A stretch of DNA of 64,000 bases from Paraburkholderia fungorum (GTDB lineage Bacteria > Pseudomonadota > Gammaproteobacteria > Burkholderiales > Burkholderiaceae): positions 248,001-312,000 of the forward strand of contig NZ_CADFGE010000009.1 in the NCBI RefSeq assembly GCF_902833645.1, written 5' to 3'. The notes under the pieces were generated by a model that made no database searches, had not been told where the DNA came from, and was given only the letters and a program-made list of their open reading frames with translations. Below are positions 8,597-17,658 of the stretch, piece by piece (position 1 is the stretch's first letter; each line of letters begins with the position of its first letter). A program made the translations under genes and the position numbers.

Positions 8597-10104
8597 TGGC
8601 GAATATCACTGTTACCATCACCCCTCCCACTCCGAATGGCGATCTGCATATCGGCCACCTTTCCGGGCCATTCCTCGGAGCGGACGTCTTTGCGCGTGCT
8701 CAACGGCAGCGAGGTCACAATTGCGTCCTCGTCTCATATTCGGACGATTACGAGTCGTATATGCTGCGCCGGGGTCGCGAGCTCGATCGGGACCCCGTTG
8801 AGCTCGCCCGCGAAAACACGGAAAAGATGACAGGCTCGCTTAAGCTTGCGGGTATCGAAATCGATCATTGGATGTCCCCGTACGGGAACCATCATTACCG
8901 TAACGCTGTTCGTGAGATCTTTAGCTCTGCCGCCGAAGACGGCGCAATAGAATTCCGCGACTCGGCGGAGCCGTACTGTCCGAGCTGCGATGTCTGGGGC
9001 TACGAAGCTTTCGGACGAGGAAATTGTAACCATTGCGGCGCGGATTCGGATGCCAGTCAATGCGAGCACTGCGCTAACGCTCCCGATGCAAAGAAAATGC
9101 GCAATTTTCGATGCAAGCTGTGCGGCAGCGCGCATACGTGGCCGCAGGTAAATCGCGCCTTCCTTCGCATTAGCCCCTTTGCCGACAGGCTCAAGGCGGT
9201 GTTCGCGGAGACGCCATTGCGCCCGTCAACACGAGCCTGGATTCAGCAAGCACTGTCTGCGCCGCTGGAAGACTGGGGAGTCACACGACCGCACGACGGC
9301 GGACTTGACCTCGAGCCAGATGGCTCCTGCAGGGTTCAAACGTGGTTTATGTCCCTTGCTGGTTACATTGCCTCCTTTCGCGAGTTGTTCTCTGACGATG
9401 CCAGCAAGGATGCTATTTTCACAAAGTTCTGGAAGACCGACGGCAGCATTCTTGCGCATTTCATGGGATACGACTGTCTCTACAGCCATGCGATCGCGAT
9501 GCCGGCTTTGCTGATGACCATGCCGGGCTATAAGGCCAAGCAGCGCTTCTACGCAAATCAATTTTTGACGCTCAGCGGGGAGAACTTATCAACCAGCCGA
9601 AACTACGCCATCTGGATACGTGACCTGATCGCTGAGGCCTGTCCCGACAGCGTTCGTCTCTATCTCGCGTCGGTCGCGCCGGAAGATAGCACGTCTGATT
9701 TTAATATCGAAGCATTCCGCAAGTGGCGGGCGGATACATTTACCAATCAATATAACGCCTTGATCGATATCGCGACAAACCAGGCATCGGAGCATTGGCT
9801 TGAGGGGCTTTATTCTGACGACAAAACCTACGTTCTGTCCGCCAGAGCGCGCTGGTTCAGCGCGACATCGCTTGATCGCTTCTCCATCCGCTCGCTTGCC
9901 CAACTTGTCCTCGACCTTTTTAGCCTGTCCTACGAACGGATGGGAAAGCAACTGCCCTTCAAGCATCTTCTCGTCATGGCTGCCATTTTCGGCGAGCCGC
10001 TTCATCCCGCTTTATCGGCGCGGATCTTTCGATGCACCGGAGTTGATAGAGATGCCGCTCTTACAGATGTTATGACAGGTAGTGCGGCCGAATACTCCAT
10101 CTGA
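8596..10104 (+). CDS. MetRS-like amino acid ligase of hydrazine synthetase
   Basis: 502 residues, class I aminoacyl-tRNA synthetase fold. HIGH motif at residues 18-21 ('PNGDLHIGH'); zinc knuckles about residues 127-180 with several CxxC pairs, as in MetRS; the KMSKS loop is altered to 'SGENLSTSRN' near residue 330. Only a short helical C-terminus follows, so a full tRNA anticodon-binding domain is unlikely. In the known hydrazine pathways this homologue adenylates an amino acid (Gly in s56-p1, Glu in formycin/pyrazofurin) and esterifies it onto N6-hydroxylysine before cupin-catalysed rearrangement. Overlap with the cupin gene supports a two-subunit enzyme. The amino acid used cannot be read from sequence. 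A housekeeping MetRS is excluded by length, the degenerate KMSKS and context. Confidence 0.88.
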   Translation: MANITVTITPPTPNGDLHIGHLSGPFLGADVFARAQRQRGHNCVLVSYSDDYESYMLRRGRELDRDPVELARENTEKMTGSLKLAGIEIDHWMSPYGNHHYRNAVREIFSSAAEDGAIEFRDSAEPYCPSCDVWGYEAFGRGNCNHCGADSDASQCEHCANAPDAKKMRNFRCKLCGSAHTWPQVNRAFLRISPFADRLKAVFAETPLRPSTRAWIQQALSAPLEDWGVTRPHDGGLDLEPDGSCRVQTWFMSLAGYIASFRELFSDDASKDAIFTKFWKTDGSILAHFMGYDCLYSHAIAMPALLMTMPGYKAKQRFYANQFLTLSGENLSTSRNYAIWIRDLIAEACPDSVRLYLASVAPEDSTSDFNIEAFRKWRADTFTNQYNALIDIATNQASEHWLEGLYSDDKTYVLSARARWFSATSLDRFSIRSLAQLVLDLFSLSYERMGKQLPFKHLLVMAAIFGEPLHPALSARIFRCTGVDRDAALTDVMTGSAAEYSI

Positions 10105-10131
10105 GCAAGTAGTCTGGTCAAGGAAGAGCAC

Positions 10132-11274
10132 ATGACGCAAGCAGATTTAGATGTGGTGGTTGTGGGAGGCGGCGTCACCGGCGTCGCAATAGCCGCCAGT
10201 CTGTCCGTCACTGGTAAGCGCATCGGGATCATCGAGCGTACCCGTTGCGGCGCCGCTGGCGCGACCTCTCTCACAGGAGGCATCGTGCGCGCTTACGACC
10301 GGGATCGGTGCGTAACTCATCTCGCCTCCAGGGCAATAACTGAACTTCACACAACGCACGTCGGGCGAATCATGCAGCGCGCGCTCTCCAGAACCGGCGT
10401 GCTACATGCCATCCCGTTATCCCAAGAAGCAGCTGTCAGGAGCGCGATTTCCCGTTTTTCGTCGTCCACGTATCCTATGACGCTTCTGAGCCGCGACGAG
10501 GCAGTGAAGTTGACCGGCTTTGTGGAGGGCGCACCAGAAAGGCTTTATCTCTGGGAGCCCGACGGAGGACATGCAGACGCCATCCTTGCTGTGCGGTCGC
10601 TACTCGCAACGATTCGTACCAGCGGCCTCGTTCTGGAGGGACATCAAGTACTCGGCGTCTCCGGGAAGTTTGGAGACATCGAGGTACGATTGCGCAACGG
10701 CGTGCTTCGAGCAAAGGTCGCCGTGGTCGCCGCGGGGACGTGGTCCAGATCGCTCTGCACAGCACTTCCTATTGTCAACCACACCATCCCGTTCGTTCGC
10801 TTGTGGAGCCCCAAACCGTTAGCTTTCCCTATCATTGACGCCGTTGCAGGAACGTATGCACGGCCTCTAGGCTACGGTATCGTCCAGGTCGGCTCCGCAG
10901 TAAGAGCCCACGGCGTGCCTCCCGATTGCATACCGTCGCCATCAATTCACCAAGTGAATGATGCGTACCAGCGTTTTTCGGCCATGACAGGCTGGAACTT
11001 CACACCTCAACTGGCACTTGATGCGGGGGCAGGGGCGGACGGCTATTCCGACGACGGCCGACCAATCTGCGGATTTCTGAACGAGCACGACGGCATATAC
11101 GTCGCTGCGGCGATGTGCGGAATTGGGTATAAGCTGGCTCCCGCTATTGCTTCGATCGCAACTGCCGACATCTCGGCAGCCCTATCGTCACGCACGAATG
11201 ATGAGCCCGGCTTGAGTTATCTTCGGCCCATTCGGTTTCGTGTGGCCGCGAGCCCGGTCGAGGCACAAGCATGA
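10132..11274 (+). CDS. DAO-type FAD-dependent oxidoreductase
   Basis: 380 residues. N-terminal FAD Rossmann motif 'DVVVVGGGVTGVAIA' (GGGVTG at 12-17) and C-terminal DAO signature 'YSDDGRPICGFLNEHDGIYVAAAMCGIGYKLAPAIA'. Amine/D-amino acid/sarcosine oxidase family (DadA-like). In the hydrazine pathways an FAD enzyme oxidises the N6-substituted lysine adduct, releasing the free hydrazino acid (for example hydrazinoacetate) and 2-aminoadipate semialdehyde. The position right after the ligase fits that step. It ends in an ATGA overlap with the next gene. Confidence 0.85.
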   Translation: MTQADLDVVVVGGGVTGVAIAASLSVTGKRIGIIERTRCGAAGATSLTGGIVRAYDRDRCVTHLASRAITELHTTHVGRIMQRALSRTGVLHAIPLSQEAAVRSAISRFSSSTYPMTLLSRDEAVKLTGFVEGAPERLYLWEPDGGHADAILAVRSLLATIRTSGLVLEGHQVLGVSGKFGDIEVRLRNGVLRAKVAVVAAGTWSRSLCTALPIVNHTIPFVRLWSPKPLAFPIIDAVAGTYARPLGYGIVQVGSAVRAHGVPPDCIPSPSIHQVNDAYQRFSAMTGWNFTPQLALDAGAGADGYSDDGRPICGFLNEHDGIYVAAAMCGIGYKLAPAIASIATADISAALSSRTNDEPGLSYLRPIRFRVAASPVEAQA

Positions 11275-12272
11275 CCACGCCAAAGATCCGGATAGGCATT
11301 TCAGCGATCTTCGATCCGCGGATCACGGCACACGGCCGAACGCTTCTACGCTCTCTTGAGCTGTTCCGCAATCATTGTCGGCCCGACGCATCAATCACAT
11401 ATGAATTTGCCGACGATAACGCCAAGCGGGGCACCGCGATCAGCGTAGCCGAGATGTTCGCAAAAAAATCCGTCGACGTCGTGGTCGGACACTTCTCATC
11501 GGACGCGGCCGTGGGAGCCGTACCAATCTATGAAGCGAACGGAATCCCCCTACTTCTGCCCGCCGCTACCGCCAGCGTTGTGACAGAAGAAAACAGCAAC
11601 GCATTCAGGATTTGCCCGAACGATACTGCGCTAGCGCGCCGGCTCCTGAGCTTTGTGCTTGGACGCGGATGGTCAACGATCCACCTCAGTAGCGACGACA
11701 GCCTGCACGGAACAATGCTGGCCAGGGAGATCGAGAACGCGGCCAGCTCAAAGGTGACGTTTACTACGATTGCCTCCTCTGCGGACGCCTTGGTGTTTGC
11801 CGGCCGCCTCGCGTCGAGCGCACAATTTGTCTCCACGACGCGCATGCAACAAATTGATGCCCCAATCATTCTTACTGACGACGCCGCTTCTCCCTCCCTC
11901 CCAAGGCTCATTGATAAGCCGGGCGAATTGTACATCGTGAGTTTCGCTCCAGCGCATGCCATTGCGCAAGGTCAGCGGTTCAGCAGCCTCTACAGACTCA
12001 CCTACGGTGTCGACCCCGACGTTTACGGTCTTGAGTCATTCGCCGCTTTGCAGGTTGCCTCCAAGGCTCGAGCATGCGGCGCGGGCCTGCTGCGTGCGAT
12101 ATCCGAGGGAACTTTCGACACAGTCGTGGGACCGGTGCATTTCCTGCGCGGTGAACGGGCGGGCGCGCCCCACGGATTGTGGCGCGTAGAAAGTATGTGC
12201 CTCGTATTCCAGGAACTGCTCAGCGACACCACCCACCTCACTCAAACGAAGGGCGAATCGGTCCTCAGTTGA
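11271..12272 (+). CDS. Periplasmic-binding-protein-like receptor lacking a signal peptide
   Basis: 333 residues of the type I periplasmic binding fold (LivK/AmiC/UrtA-like, Peripla_BP_6): beginning 'RIGISAIFDPRITAHGRTLLRSLEL', then 'DVVVGHFSSDAAVGAVPIYEANGIPLLLPAAT' and 'RICPNDTALARRLLSFVLGRGW'. The N-terminus starts immediately with the first beta strand and has no hydrophobic leader or lipobox, so the protein is predicted to be cytoplasmic. No ABC permease or ATPase is in the cluster. It could be an intracellular ligand sensor, as AmiC is, or a chaperone or enzyme for a labile intermediate. Start overlaps the previous stop (ATGA), so it is translationally coupled to the oxidoreductase. Confidence 0.75.
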   Translation: MTTPKIRIGISAIFDPRITAHGRTLLRSLELFRNHCRPDASITYEFADDNAKRGTAISVAEMFAKKSVDVVVGHFSSDAAVGAVPIYEANGIPLLLPAATASVVTEENSNAFRICPNDTALARRLLSFVLGRGWSTIHLSSDDSLHGTMLAREIENAASSKVTFTTIASSADALVFAGRLASSAQFVSTTRMQQIDAPIILTDDAASPSLPRLIDKPGELYIVSFAPAHAIAQGQRFSSLYRLTYGVDPDVYGLESFAALQVASKARACGAGLLRAISEGTFDTVVGPVHFLRGERAGAPHGLWRVESMCLVFQELLSDTTHLTQTKGESVLS

Positions 12273-12344
12273 GCAGAGCGTCGCTTGCTTTGCGTCTGAT
12301 AGCGATCGACCGGTCGCGGTTTTCCATCCCTTAACGGAGCATTG

Positions 12345-13640
12345 ATGAACAATGATTTTCGCTGCATCAATGAACTTGATGTTGTCGGCGTCGGTTTCGG
12401 GCCGGCCGGGATAGCGCTGGCTAGTGCCATCGCCGACTCAATGGAACATGGCGCGGCCTGCCCGGTTGGGAACGTGAGGTTTCTCGAAGCCTGCTCAATT
12501 CCTGCGTGGCATCCCGAATTCATCCTGCCGGGAACTGATATAAATCACAACGTGTTTCGTGATCTCGTTACCCCCCGAAACCCACGAAGCCGCTTCTCAT
12601 TTGCGATGTACCTTCATGAGAAGGGGCGCCTCTACAAGTTCGGTATCCTCGGCCGCCCGGCCAGCCGACACGAATGGTCCGATTACGTCTCTTGGGTCGG
12701 CTCACAGCTTTCACATCTAGTCTCATACAAACAGCGAGTTATTGAAATCCTGCCGAACGTTCGCGACGGCGCTTTGGTCAGCCTGGACGTGGTGACGTCC
12801 AGTGGTGTCTGGCGCTCAAAGCAACTCATTCTGTCAACAGGCAGCTATCCAAACATTCCGGACACTGTCAGCCCACATCTTGGAAACCGTGTTTTTCATA
12901 CATCGCAGTATTTGAGCAGCATCGAAGCCTTTGGCTCGCGGCTACCAAAGCGCTGGCTGGTAATTGGCTCCGGACAAAGCGCCAGCGAGGCGATCATCGA
13001 CATCTTCCAAAGACGTCACGACTGCGAAGTGGTTTCACTGCATCGATCTAGCGGTTTCAAGCTGGCTCAGTTCGGCCACTTTCCCAATCTCGCGTTCGTG
13101 CCGGAGCGTGTCGACTACTTCCACAGCCTCGAACCAACGGCGAGAGAACGACTATTTCGCGAGGTAAAGGCTACGAATTACGCCGGGATTGATCCTGACG
13201 AAAGCCTGGCCCTGTATTCAATGATCTATGAGGATGCGATCGTGGGTCGGGAAAGATTGACGGTACAGCCTTTCAGCGAGGCTGTCAGTGTCAATCGCGA
13301 CGGCGACGGCTATCGCGTTGTCATTCGTGACGTGTTCAAGGACCAACGTACCGAGCTTATGGTCGACGCAATATTGCTTGGCACCGGCTATCAGCAGCCC
13401 AAGATCCCGCCCCTATTATCCGCCTTGCAACCGTGGCTGGACGTTACAGAGGAAGGTGCGCTCTCGATCGGACGCGACTACCGGATCTTGCTAAAGAACA
13501 GATCCGATGTAGCAATCTTTGCGAATGGCCTCTCAGAGCGCAGCCACGGCATAAGCGACGCGCAGTCATTTTCATTGTTAGCTCTGAGAGCCGGTCGCAT
13601 CTTTTCTTCGATGGAACAACAACAGCCCGTGTCAAGCTAG
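12345..13640 (+). CDS. L-lysine/L-ornithine N-hydroxylase-like flavoprotein monooxygenase
   Basis: 431 residues; the ATG at 12345 follows CGGAGC. Features of the SidA/IucD/PvdA family: FAD motif 'VVGVGFGPAGIALA' (residues 13-26), substrate/FAD loop 'WHPEFILPGTDINHNVFRDL', NADPH-binding 'WLVIGSGQSASE' near residue 206, and the C-terminal 'LLGTGYQQP' (ATGY-type) motif. The expected reaction is NADPH- and O2-dependent N6-hydroxylation of L-lysine. That is the first step of hydrazine formation by the cupin/MetRS pair. No siderophore synthetase (IucA/IucC or NRPS) is present, which argues against a hydroxamate siderophore. Ornithine remains possible as substrate. Confidence 0.85.
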   Translation: MNNDFRCINELDVVGVGFGPAGIALASAIADSMEHGAACPVGNVRFLEACSIPAWHPEFILPGTDINHNVFRDLVTPRNPRSRFSFAMYLHEKGRLYKFGILGRPASRHEWSDYVSWVGSQLSHLVSYKQRVIEILPNVRDGALVSLDVVTSSGVWRSKQLILSTGSYPNIPDTVSPHLGNRVFHTSQYLSSIEAFGSRLPKRWLVIGSGQSASEAIIDIFQRRHDCEVVSLHRSSGFKLAQFGHFPNLAFVPERVDYFHSLEPTARERLFREVKATNYAGIDPDESLALYSMIYEDAIVGRERLTVQPFSEAVSVNRDGDGYRVVIRDVFKDQRTELMVDAILLGTGYQQPKIPPLLSALQPWLDVTEEGALSIGRDYRILLKNRSDVAIFANGLSERSHGISDAQSFSLLALRAGRIFSSMEQQQPVSS

Positions 13641-13675
13641 CCGACGCGCAGCGGGTATTCAAGAAGAGGTATCAA

Positions 13676-15688
13676 ATGTTCAAGACCGTATCGCAGATGG
13701 TTCACGACAATGTTTTTTTGCAAGTCAAAGGTCTTCCCCTGAACAACGTATTTCTGAAAATCGAATCGTTTAATCCGGCCGGCTCCGTGAAGATGAAGAC
13801 CGCGCTAGGGCTTCTCCATAGTTTCGAATCAGAAAACCGCATCAAGCCCGATTCGGTGCTCATTGAGTCCTCGTCCGGCAATCTCGGGGTAGCGCTCAGT
13901 CTGCTTTGTGCAGAGCGCGGGTATCGCTTCGTATGCGTTGTAGATCCGAACACGTCGCAACAGAATGTAAAAACGATGCGCGCGTACGGAGCAGAGGTTG
14001 TGACGGTTAGCCGGAGGGACAGTAACGGCGGCTATCTCGGAACTCGTATCGCCTATGTTCAAGATGCCTTGAACTCTGACGAAAGATTCATATGGCTGAA
14101 CCAATACTCAAATCCCGAGAACCCGAAAGCTCACGCACGGACAACTGCGCTATCGATCGCGAAGAGCTTCGACCACGTAGATTACCTGTTCGTGGGCGCG
14201 GGCACAACGGGAACCCTGATGGGTTGTGTCCAGTACTTTCGGCAGCACAGACCTGCGACAAAAATCGTCGCGGTCGACAGCGTGGGATCCGTAACCTTCG
14301 GCTACCCCGCCGGCAAACGCTTTATCCCTGGACTCGGTTCGAGTCAGCGCCCCCCGATTTTTGAAGATACCGGGATCCACGAGCGCATCATGATACCGGA
14401 GGCAGACACCGTATCGGCATGCCGCCGGCTGGCACGCACCAACGGTATTCTTGTAGGCGGATCAACAGGCACCGTCATCGCGGCCGTTGAATCTGTTGCA
14501 CAAAGCATTCCCCCTGATGCCATCGTTATCGCAATTTCGCCGGACTCGGGCGATCGCTACCTTGATACCGTCTATGATGACGAATGGGTACGCCACAGAT
14601 TTCCCAGCGCGTTGCCAGCGGCCGTTTGCCGCGACACGTTGAAACATCAAGACTCGCCGTCGGGGCACGGTCAGGCGGGTGAGGCGCCTTCCTTCGCCGT
14701 AGTGCCGGGACGGACCGTAAAGGAAATTCTTGATCGGGACCTGGTCAGTTGCATCCACGATGTCAGGATGACCTATCTCGCTCATCATGCTGGTGAAACA
14801 GTCAATCCGGACAGCTACTTTCTTCGCTTTCCAAATTCTCCCCGAAACCGAATAATCGCCCTGCCCGCATCAATCGATAGTGGCGTCCGCGCAACCGGAA
14901 TCAAGTGGATCGCAAGTTATCCCAAAAACACTGCGAAAGGCTTGCCACGAGCATCGGCGACCCTGATCCTGAATGATCCAGAAAGCGGCTTCCCGTACGC
15001 CTGTCTTGAGGCTTCCTACATCAGCGCTGTTCGAACAGCTGCATCTGCGGTCCTTGCCGCGACTCACTTGAACGACCGGAGGAAGAGCGCGCCCGCCATA
15101 GGCTTTATCGGCGCGGGCGTGATAGCCCGAGCGATCGCGAATGTGTTTCACGCCGATTCATGGTCGTTCAACCACGCTGGAGTGTTCGATCTGGACGAGA
15201 CATCGCGCAAGTCTCTGGTCGCTCATCTTGCCTCCAAAGGGCAGGTTGCCCACGAATGCGCAAATGCAACCGAAGCTCTTGGTGCTGACATCGTCGTTTT
15301 GGCGACAAACGCATCCGAACCGCACATAACCGAACCTGACAGTTTTCGCCCGGGACAGATCATTCTTAACATTTCGCTGCGGGACGTCGGTGCAGATTTG
15401 ATCTTGAAGTCCGCCAATGTCGTTGACGATGTAGAGCATTGCCTCAAGGCAGATACATCTCCTCATCTAGCCGAGAAAAAGTTTGGGCATCGGGATTTCA
15501 TCTCAGGGACGCTCGCCCAGCTCCTTTCCGGGGATCTGCTTCTGGATCGCAAGAGGCCATTGATCTTCTCCCCGTTTGGTCTCGGCGTTCTTGACGTGGC
15601 GCTAGGCGCTCGCGTGCTCGCCGCGGCACAGGCGGAGGGAGCCGCGGTCCCAATTCCGGACTTCTTCGCGGAGACGACCAGATGGTAA
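13676..15688 (+). CDS. Fused L-2,3-diaminopropionate synthase (SbnA-SbnB type)
   Basis: 670 residues from the ATG at 13676 (AAGAGGT upstream); an open frame extends upstream inside the previous gene. Residues 1-325 are a cysteine-synthase-like PLP enzyme: 'ESFNPAGSVKMKTA' with Schiff-base Lys39, 'SSSGN' at 65-69, 'VGAGTTGTLMG', 'GGSTGTV'. Residues about 338-670 are an ornithine-cyclodeaminase-like dehydrogenase with NAD motif 'IGFIGAGVIARAIANV' near 475. In staphyloferrin B, zwittermicin and alanosine pathways these are separate proteins: SbnA joins O-phospho-L-serine and L-glutamate into ACEGA, and SbnB oxidises it to L-Dap and 2-oxoglutarate. Here they form one chain with an intervening linker, suggesting channelling. 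The last 7 bp overlap the next gene. Confidence 0.88.
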   Translation: MFKTVSQMVHDNVFLQVKGLPLNNVFLKIESFNPAGSVKMKTALGLLHSFESENRIKPDSVLIESSSGNLGVALSLLCAERGYRFVCVVDPNTSQQNVKTMRAYGAEVVTVSRRDSNGGYLGTRIAYVQDALNSDERFIWLNQYSNPENPKAHARTTALSIAKSFDHVDYLFVGAGTTGTLMGCVQYFRQHRPATKIVAVDSVGSVTFGYPAGKRFIPGLGSSQRPPIFEDTGIHERIMIPEADTVSACRRLARTNGILVGGSTGTVIAAVESVAQSIPPDAIVIAISPDSGDRYLDTVYDDEWVRHRFPSALPAAVCRDTLKHQDSPSGHGQAGEAPSFAVVPGRTVKEILDRDLVSCIHDVRMTYLAHHAGETVNPDSYFLRFPNSPRNRIIALPASIDSGVRATGIKWIASYPKNTAKGLPRASATLILNDPESGFPYACLEASYISAVRTAASAVLAATHLNDRRKSAPAIGFIGAGVIARAIANVFHADSWSFNHAGVFDLDETSRKSLVAHLASKGQVAHECANATEALGADIVVLATNASEPHITEPDSFRPGQIILNISLRDVGADLILKSANVVDDVEHCLKADTSPHLAEKKFGHRDFISGTLAQLLSGDLLLDRKRPLIFSPFGLGVLDVALGARVLAAAQAEGAAVPIPDFFAETTRW

Positions 15689-17544
15689 CCGATGCTCTGA
15701 CTTCCTCGAGAACCGGCGCTCTGACCATAGGAATCATCGGGCTGGGGCCCAGAGGATTGTCTGTTCTTGAGCGCCTGCTCGCCATGGCGGAGCATACTAC
15801 CATGCGGCTCAAGATCGCCATTTTTGAGCCGGGCGAGCTTGGCGTCGGCGTTCATTCGGTAGATCTACCGGACCATCTGGTGCTGAATACCATAGCGTGT
15901 CAATTGAGCGCTTTCCCGGACCGAGCCTCCCTTGAAGGAGGGCCCGACCGCACCGGACCTTCGCTCTACGAATGGAGTAAAACGGCCGGCATAAAAGTTC
16001 CGTGCTCCCACGGTAGCTCTCGTCTACGGGAGGCAGAGCCCACCGATTTCTTGCCGCGACGCCATTTAGGCCGCTATCTGTCGTGGGCCTATTCCCGCTT
16101 CCTCGCGCAAGCCCCTGGAAACGTCACTATTGAGGAGATCCGGGCGAACGCAATACGGATGGAGCGATTGCCGCAGGGTGACGGGTACCGGATCGTCGCA
16201 GAAACCGGAGATGAGACTGTTGTGGACAAGGCCTTCATCACCATCGGGCACCCACGGAATCCTGGGCGACCTGGCAATCTTGGTCTTGCCGCTCGGCCGG
16301 CGTCGGTCGTCAAGGGTAGTCCGAATGCTACCGTCCGTGACATTGTCGAGATCTCGGGCTTGGGCTTGACTGCCATGGACGCGATCGCCAGCCTTACGGT
16401 AGGGACGTCGGGCAGGTTCGAAAAAGACAAAGATGGACGAACGAGATACGTACCCAGCGGGCGCGAGCCAGGGATAGTTCTTTTCTCGAGGAGTGGGTTA
16501 CCATTTCATGCGCGGCCCCGGTTTCTCGCGACACATCGCAAGCACGCTCCCGCTTTATTCACCGAAGCCAGGATTGCGGAGCTTCGCGCAAGCCAAAGAA
16601 ACGGACTTCTTGATTTCGAGCGACACCTACTGCCGATGCTTAAGGCGGAGATGGTGCTTGCCTATTACGACGCGCGTGCTAAAACAGCGGATATCGATTC
16701 TGATATCCGAGAGCGTTTTCGGTCTTTCAGCAACGTGGACTGCGAAGAATCGGCCGCCGGTCTCACCGAGTTGCGCGACGAGCTCGCCCGCGATTTCGGC
16801 CCATTTGACCCGGATGACTTCCTCATAACGACGCTCCCCGCGGATCTCAGGGAAGATGACTACAGAAATTGGTTCGTCGATTATCTGACCGATGATCTTT
16901 CGGAAAGCAAGGTCGGCCTTGCCCGTAGTGCGCGGAAGTGCGCCCTGGAAGTCTGGCGAGACCTGAGAGACATGATCCGACTGGCTGTCGACTTTGATGG
17001 ACTCTCTACCTCGTCTCGGGTCCGGTTTTACTCCATTTTCTCCCCCCTTATTAACCGCCTGGTGGCGGGCCCGCATATCGAGCGGCAGGAACAGTTTCTC
17101 GCGCTACTTGGCTCCGGTATCGTCCGGCTGACCCGGTTTAGTGACCTCCCAGCAGAGCGCCTCAAGCTCCAGAAAAGCGGCCGGCCGACGCCCTTTGACG
17201 GCAGTATCAACACGGGTCGCACGTACATTGTGACGGCTCAGGTTGGGAACCACAACCTCAGGGACGCCAACGCATCGTTGCCGGCACAGTTGATCCAGTC
17301 CGGAATTCTGAGTCAGCTTGAGGGCGCATCATCGGCCGGCATCAAGGTGGACGAAGAGGGTCATGCAATCGATGCGCGAGGCACAAAACTGACGGATTTG
17401 TGGGTCTTCGGACCGCTGGTTGAAGGGGCGACGTACTACAACCACTACGTTTCTTCACCGAATTCTTTCTCGCGGGCCGTATATGACGCGAATCGAGCCG
17501 CGCGGGAATGTCTTACCGGAGCGGCGGTTCAGGAGGCAGCATGA
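15682..17544 (+). CDS. FAD/NAD(P)-binding protein (NAD_binding_9 type)
   Basis: 620 residues. The dinucleotide-binding motif 'IGIIGLGPRGLSVLERLL' is followed by 'IFEPGELGVGVHSVDLPDHLVLNT', the typical start of NAD_binding_9 flavoproteins. A second nucleotide-binding region around residues 175-235 ('AFITIGHP', 'VEISGLGLTAMDAIASLT') and a C-terminal 'LTDLWVFGPLVEGATYYNHYVSSP' closure complete the fold. Members are putative N- or C-oxygenases or oxidoreductases and poorly characterised. Start overlaps the diaminopropionate synthase stop by 7 bp, so they are co-translated. A role in oxidising Dap or the hydrazine is inferred from context. Confidence 0.75.
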   Translation: MVTDALTSSRTGALTIGIIGLGPRGLSVLERLLAMAEHTTMRLKIAIFEPGELGVGVHSVDLPDHLVLNTIACQLSAFPDRASLEGGPDRTGPSLYEWSKTAGIKVPCSHGSSRLREAEPTDFLPRRHLGRYLSWAYSRFLAQAPGNVTIEEIRANAIRMERLPQGDGYRIVAETGDETVVDKAFITIGHPRNPGRPGNLGLAARPASVVKGSPNATVRDIVEISGLGLTAMDAIASLTVGTSGRFEKDKDGRTRYVPSGREPGIVLFSRSGLPFHARPRFLATHRKHAPALFTEARIAELRASQRNGLLDFERHLLPMLKAEMVLAYYDARAKTADIDSDIRERFRSFSNVDCEESAAGLTELRDELARDFGPFDPDDFLITTLPADLREDDYRNWFVDYLTDDLSESKVGLARSARKCALEVWRDLRDMIRLAVDFDGLSTSSRVRFYSIFSPLINRLVAGPHIERQEQFLALLGSGIVRLTRFSDLPAERLKLQKSGRPTPFDGSINTGRTYIVTAQVGNHNLRDANASLPAQLIQSGILSQLEGASSAGIKVDEEGHAIDARGTKLTDLWVFGPLVEGATYYNHYVSSPNSFSRAVYDANRAARECLTGAAVQEAA

Positions 17545-17551
17545 GGTGTTG

Positions 17552-17563
17552 GCAAGCGCTTGC
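17552..17563. repeat. 12-bp perfect palindrome in the 17545-17658 gap
   Basis: GCAAGCGCTTGC, a self-complementary sequence 8 bp after the flavoprotein stop and 96 bp before the diiron oxygenase start. It resembles a LacI-family operator half-site pair and could mark an internal control point in the operon. No regulator gene of this family is present in the window. Confidence 0.3.
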
Positions 17564-17658
17564 AAACGTGCCTCCGCCTGATCTGTTACTTGCTACTCGG
17601 TGACTGACTAGCAGGGTAATGACATTGAAACCGCATATTTAAACGCGCGGAAAGCGAT

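Noticed and set aside
8596..10104. Housekeeping or resistant methionyl-tRNA synthetase
   Set aside because: Altered KMSKS, no evident full anticodon domain, and overlap with a cupin gene in a hydrazine cluster point to an amino acid ligase.
12345..13640. Hydroxamate siderophore pathway
   Set aside because: No IucA/IucC, NRPS, acetyltransferase or TonB receptor nearby; SbnA/B-like genes alone do not make staphyloferrin without NIS synthetases.
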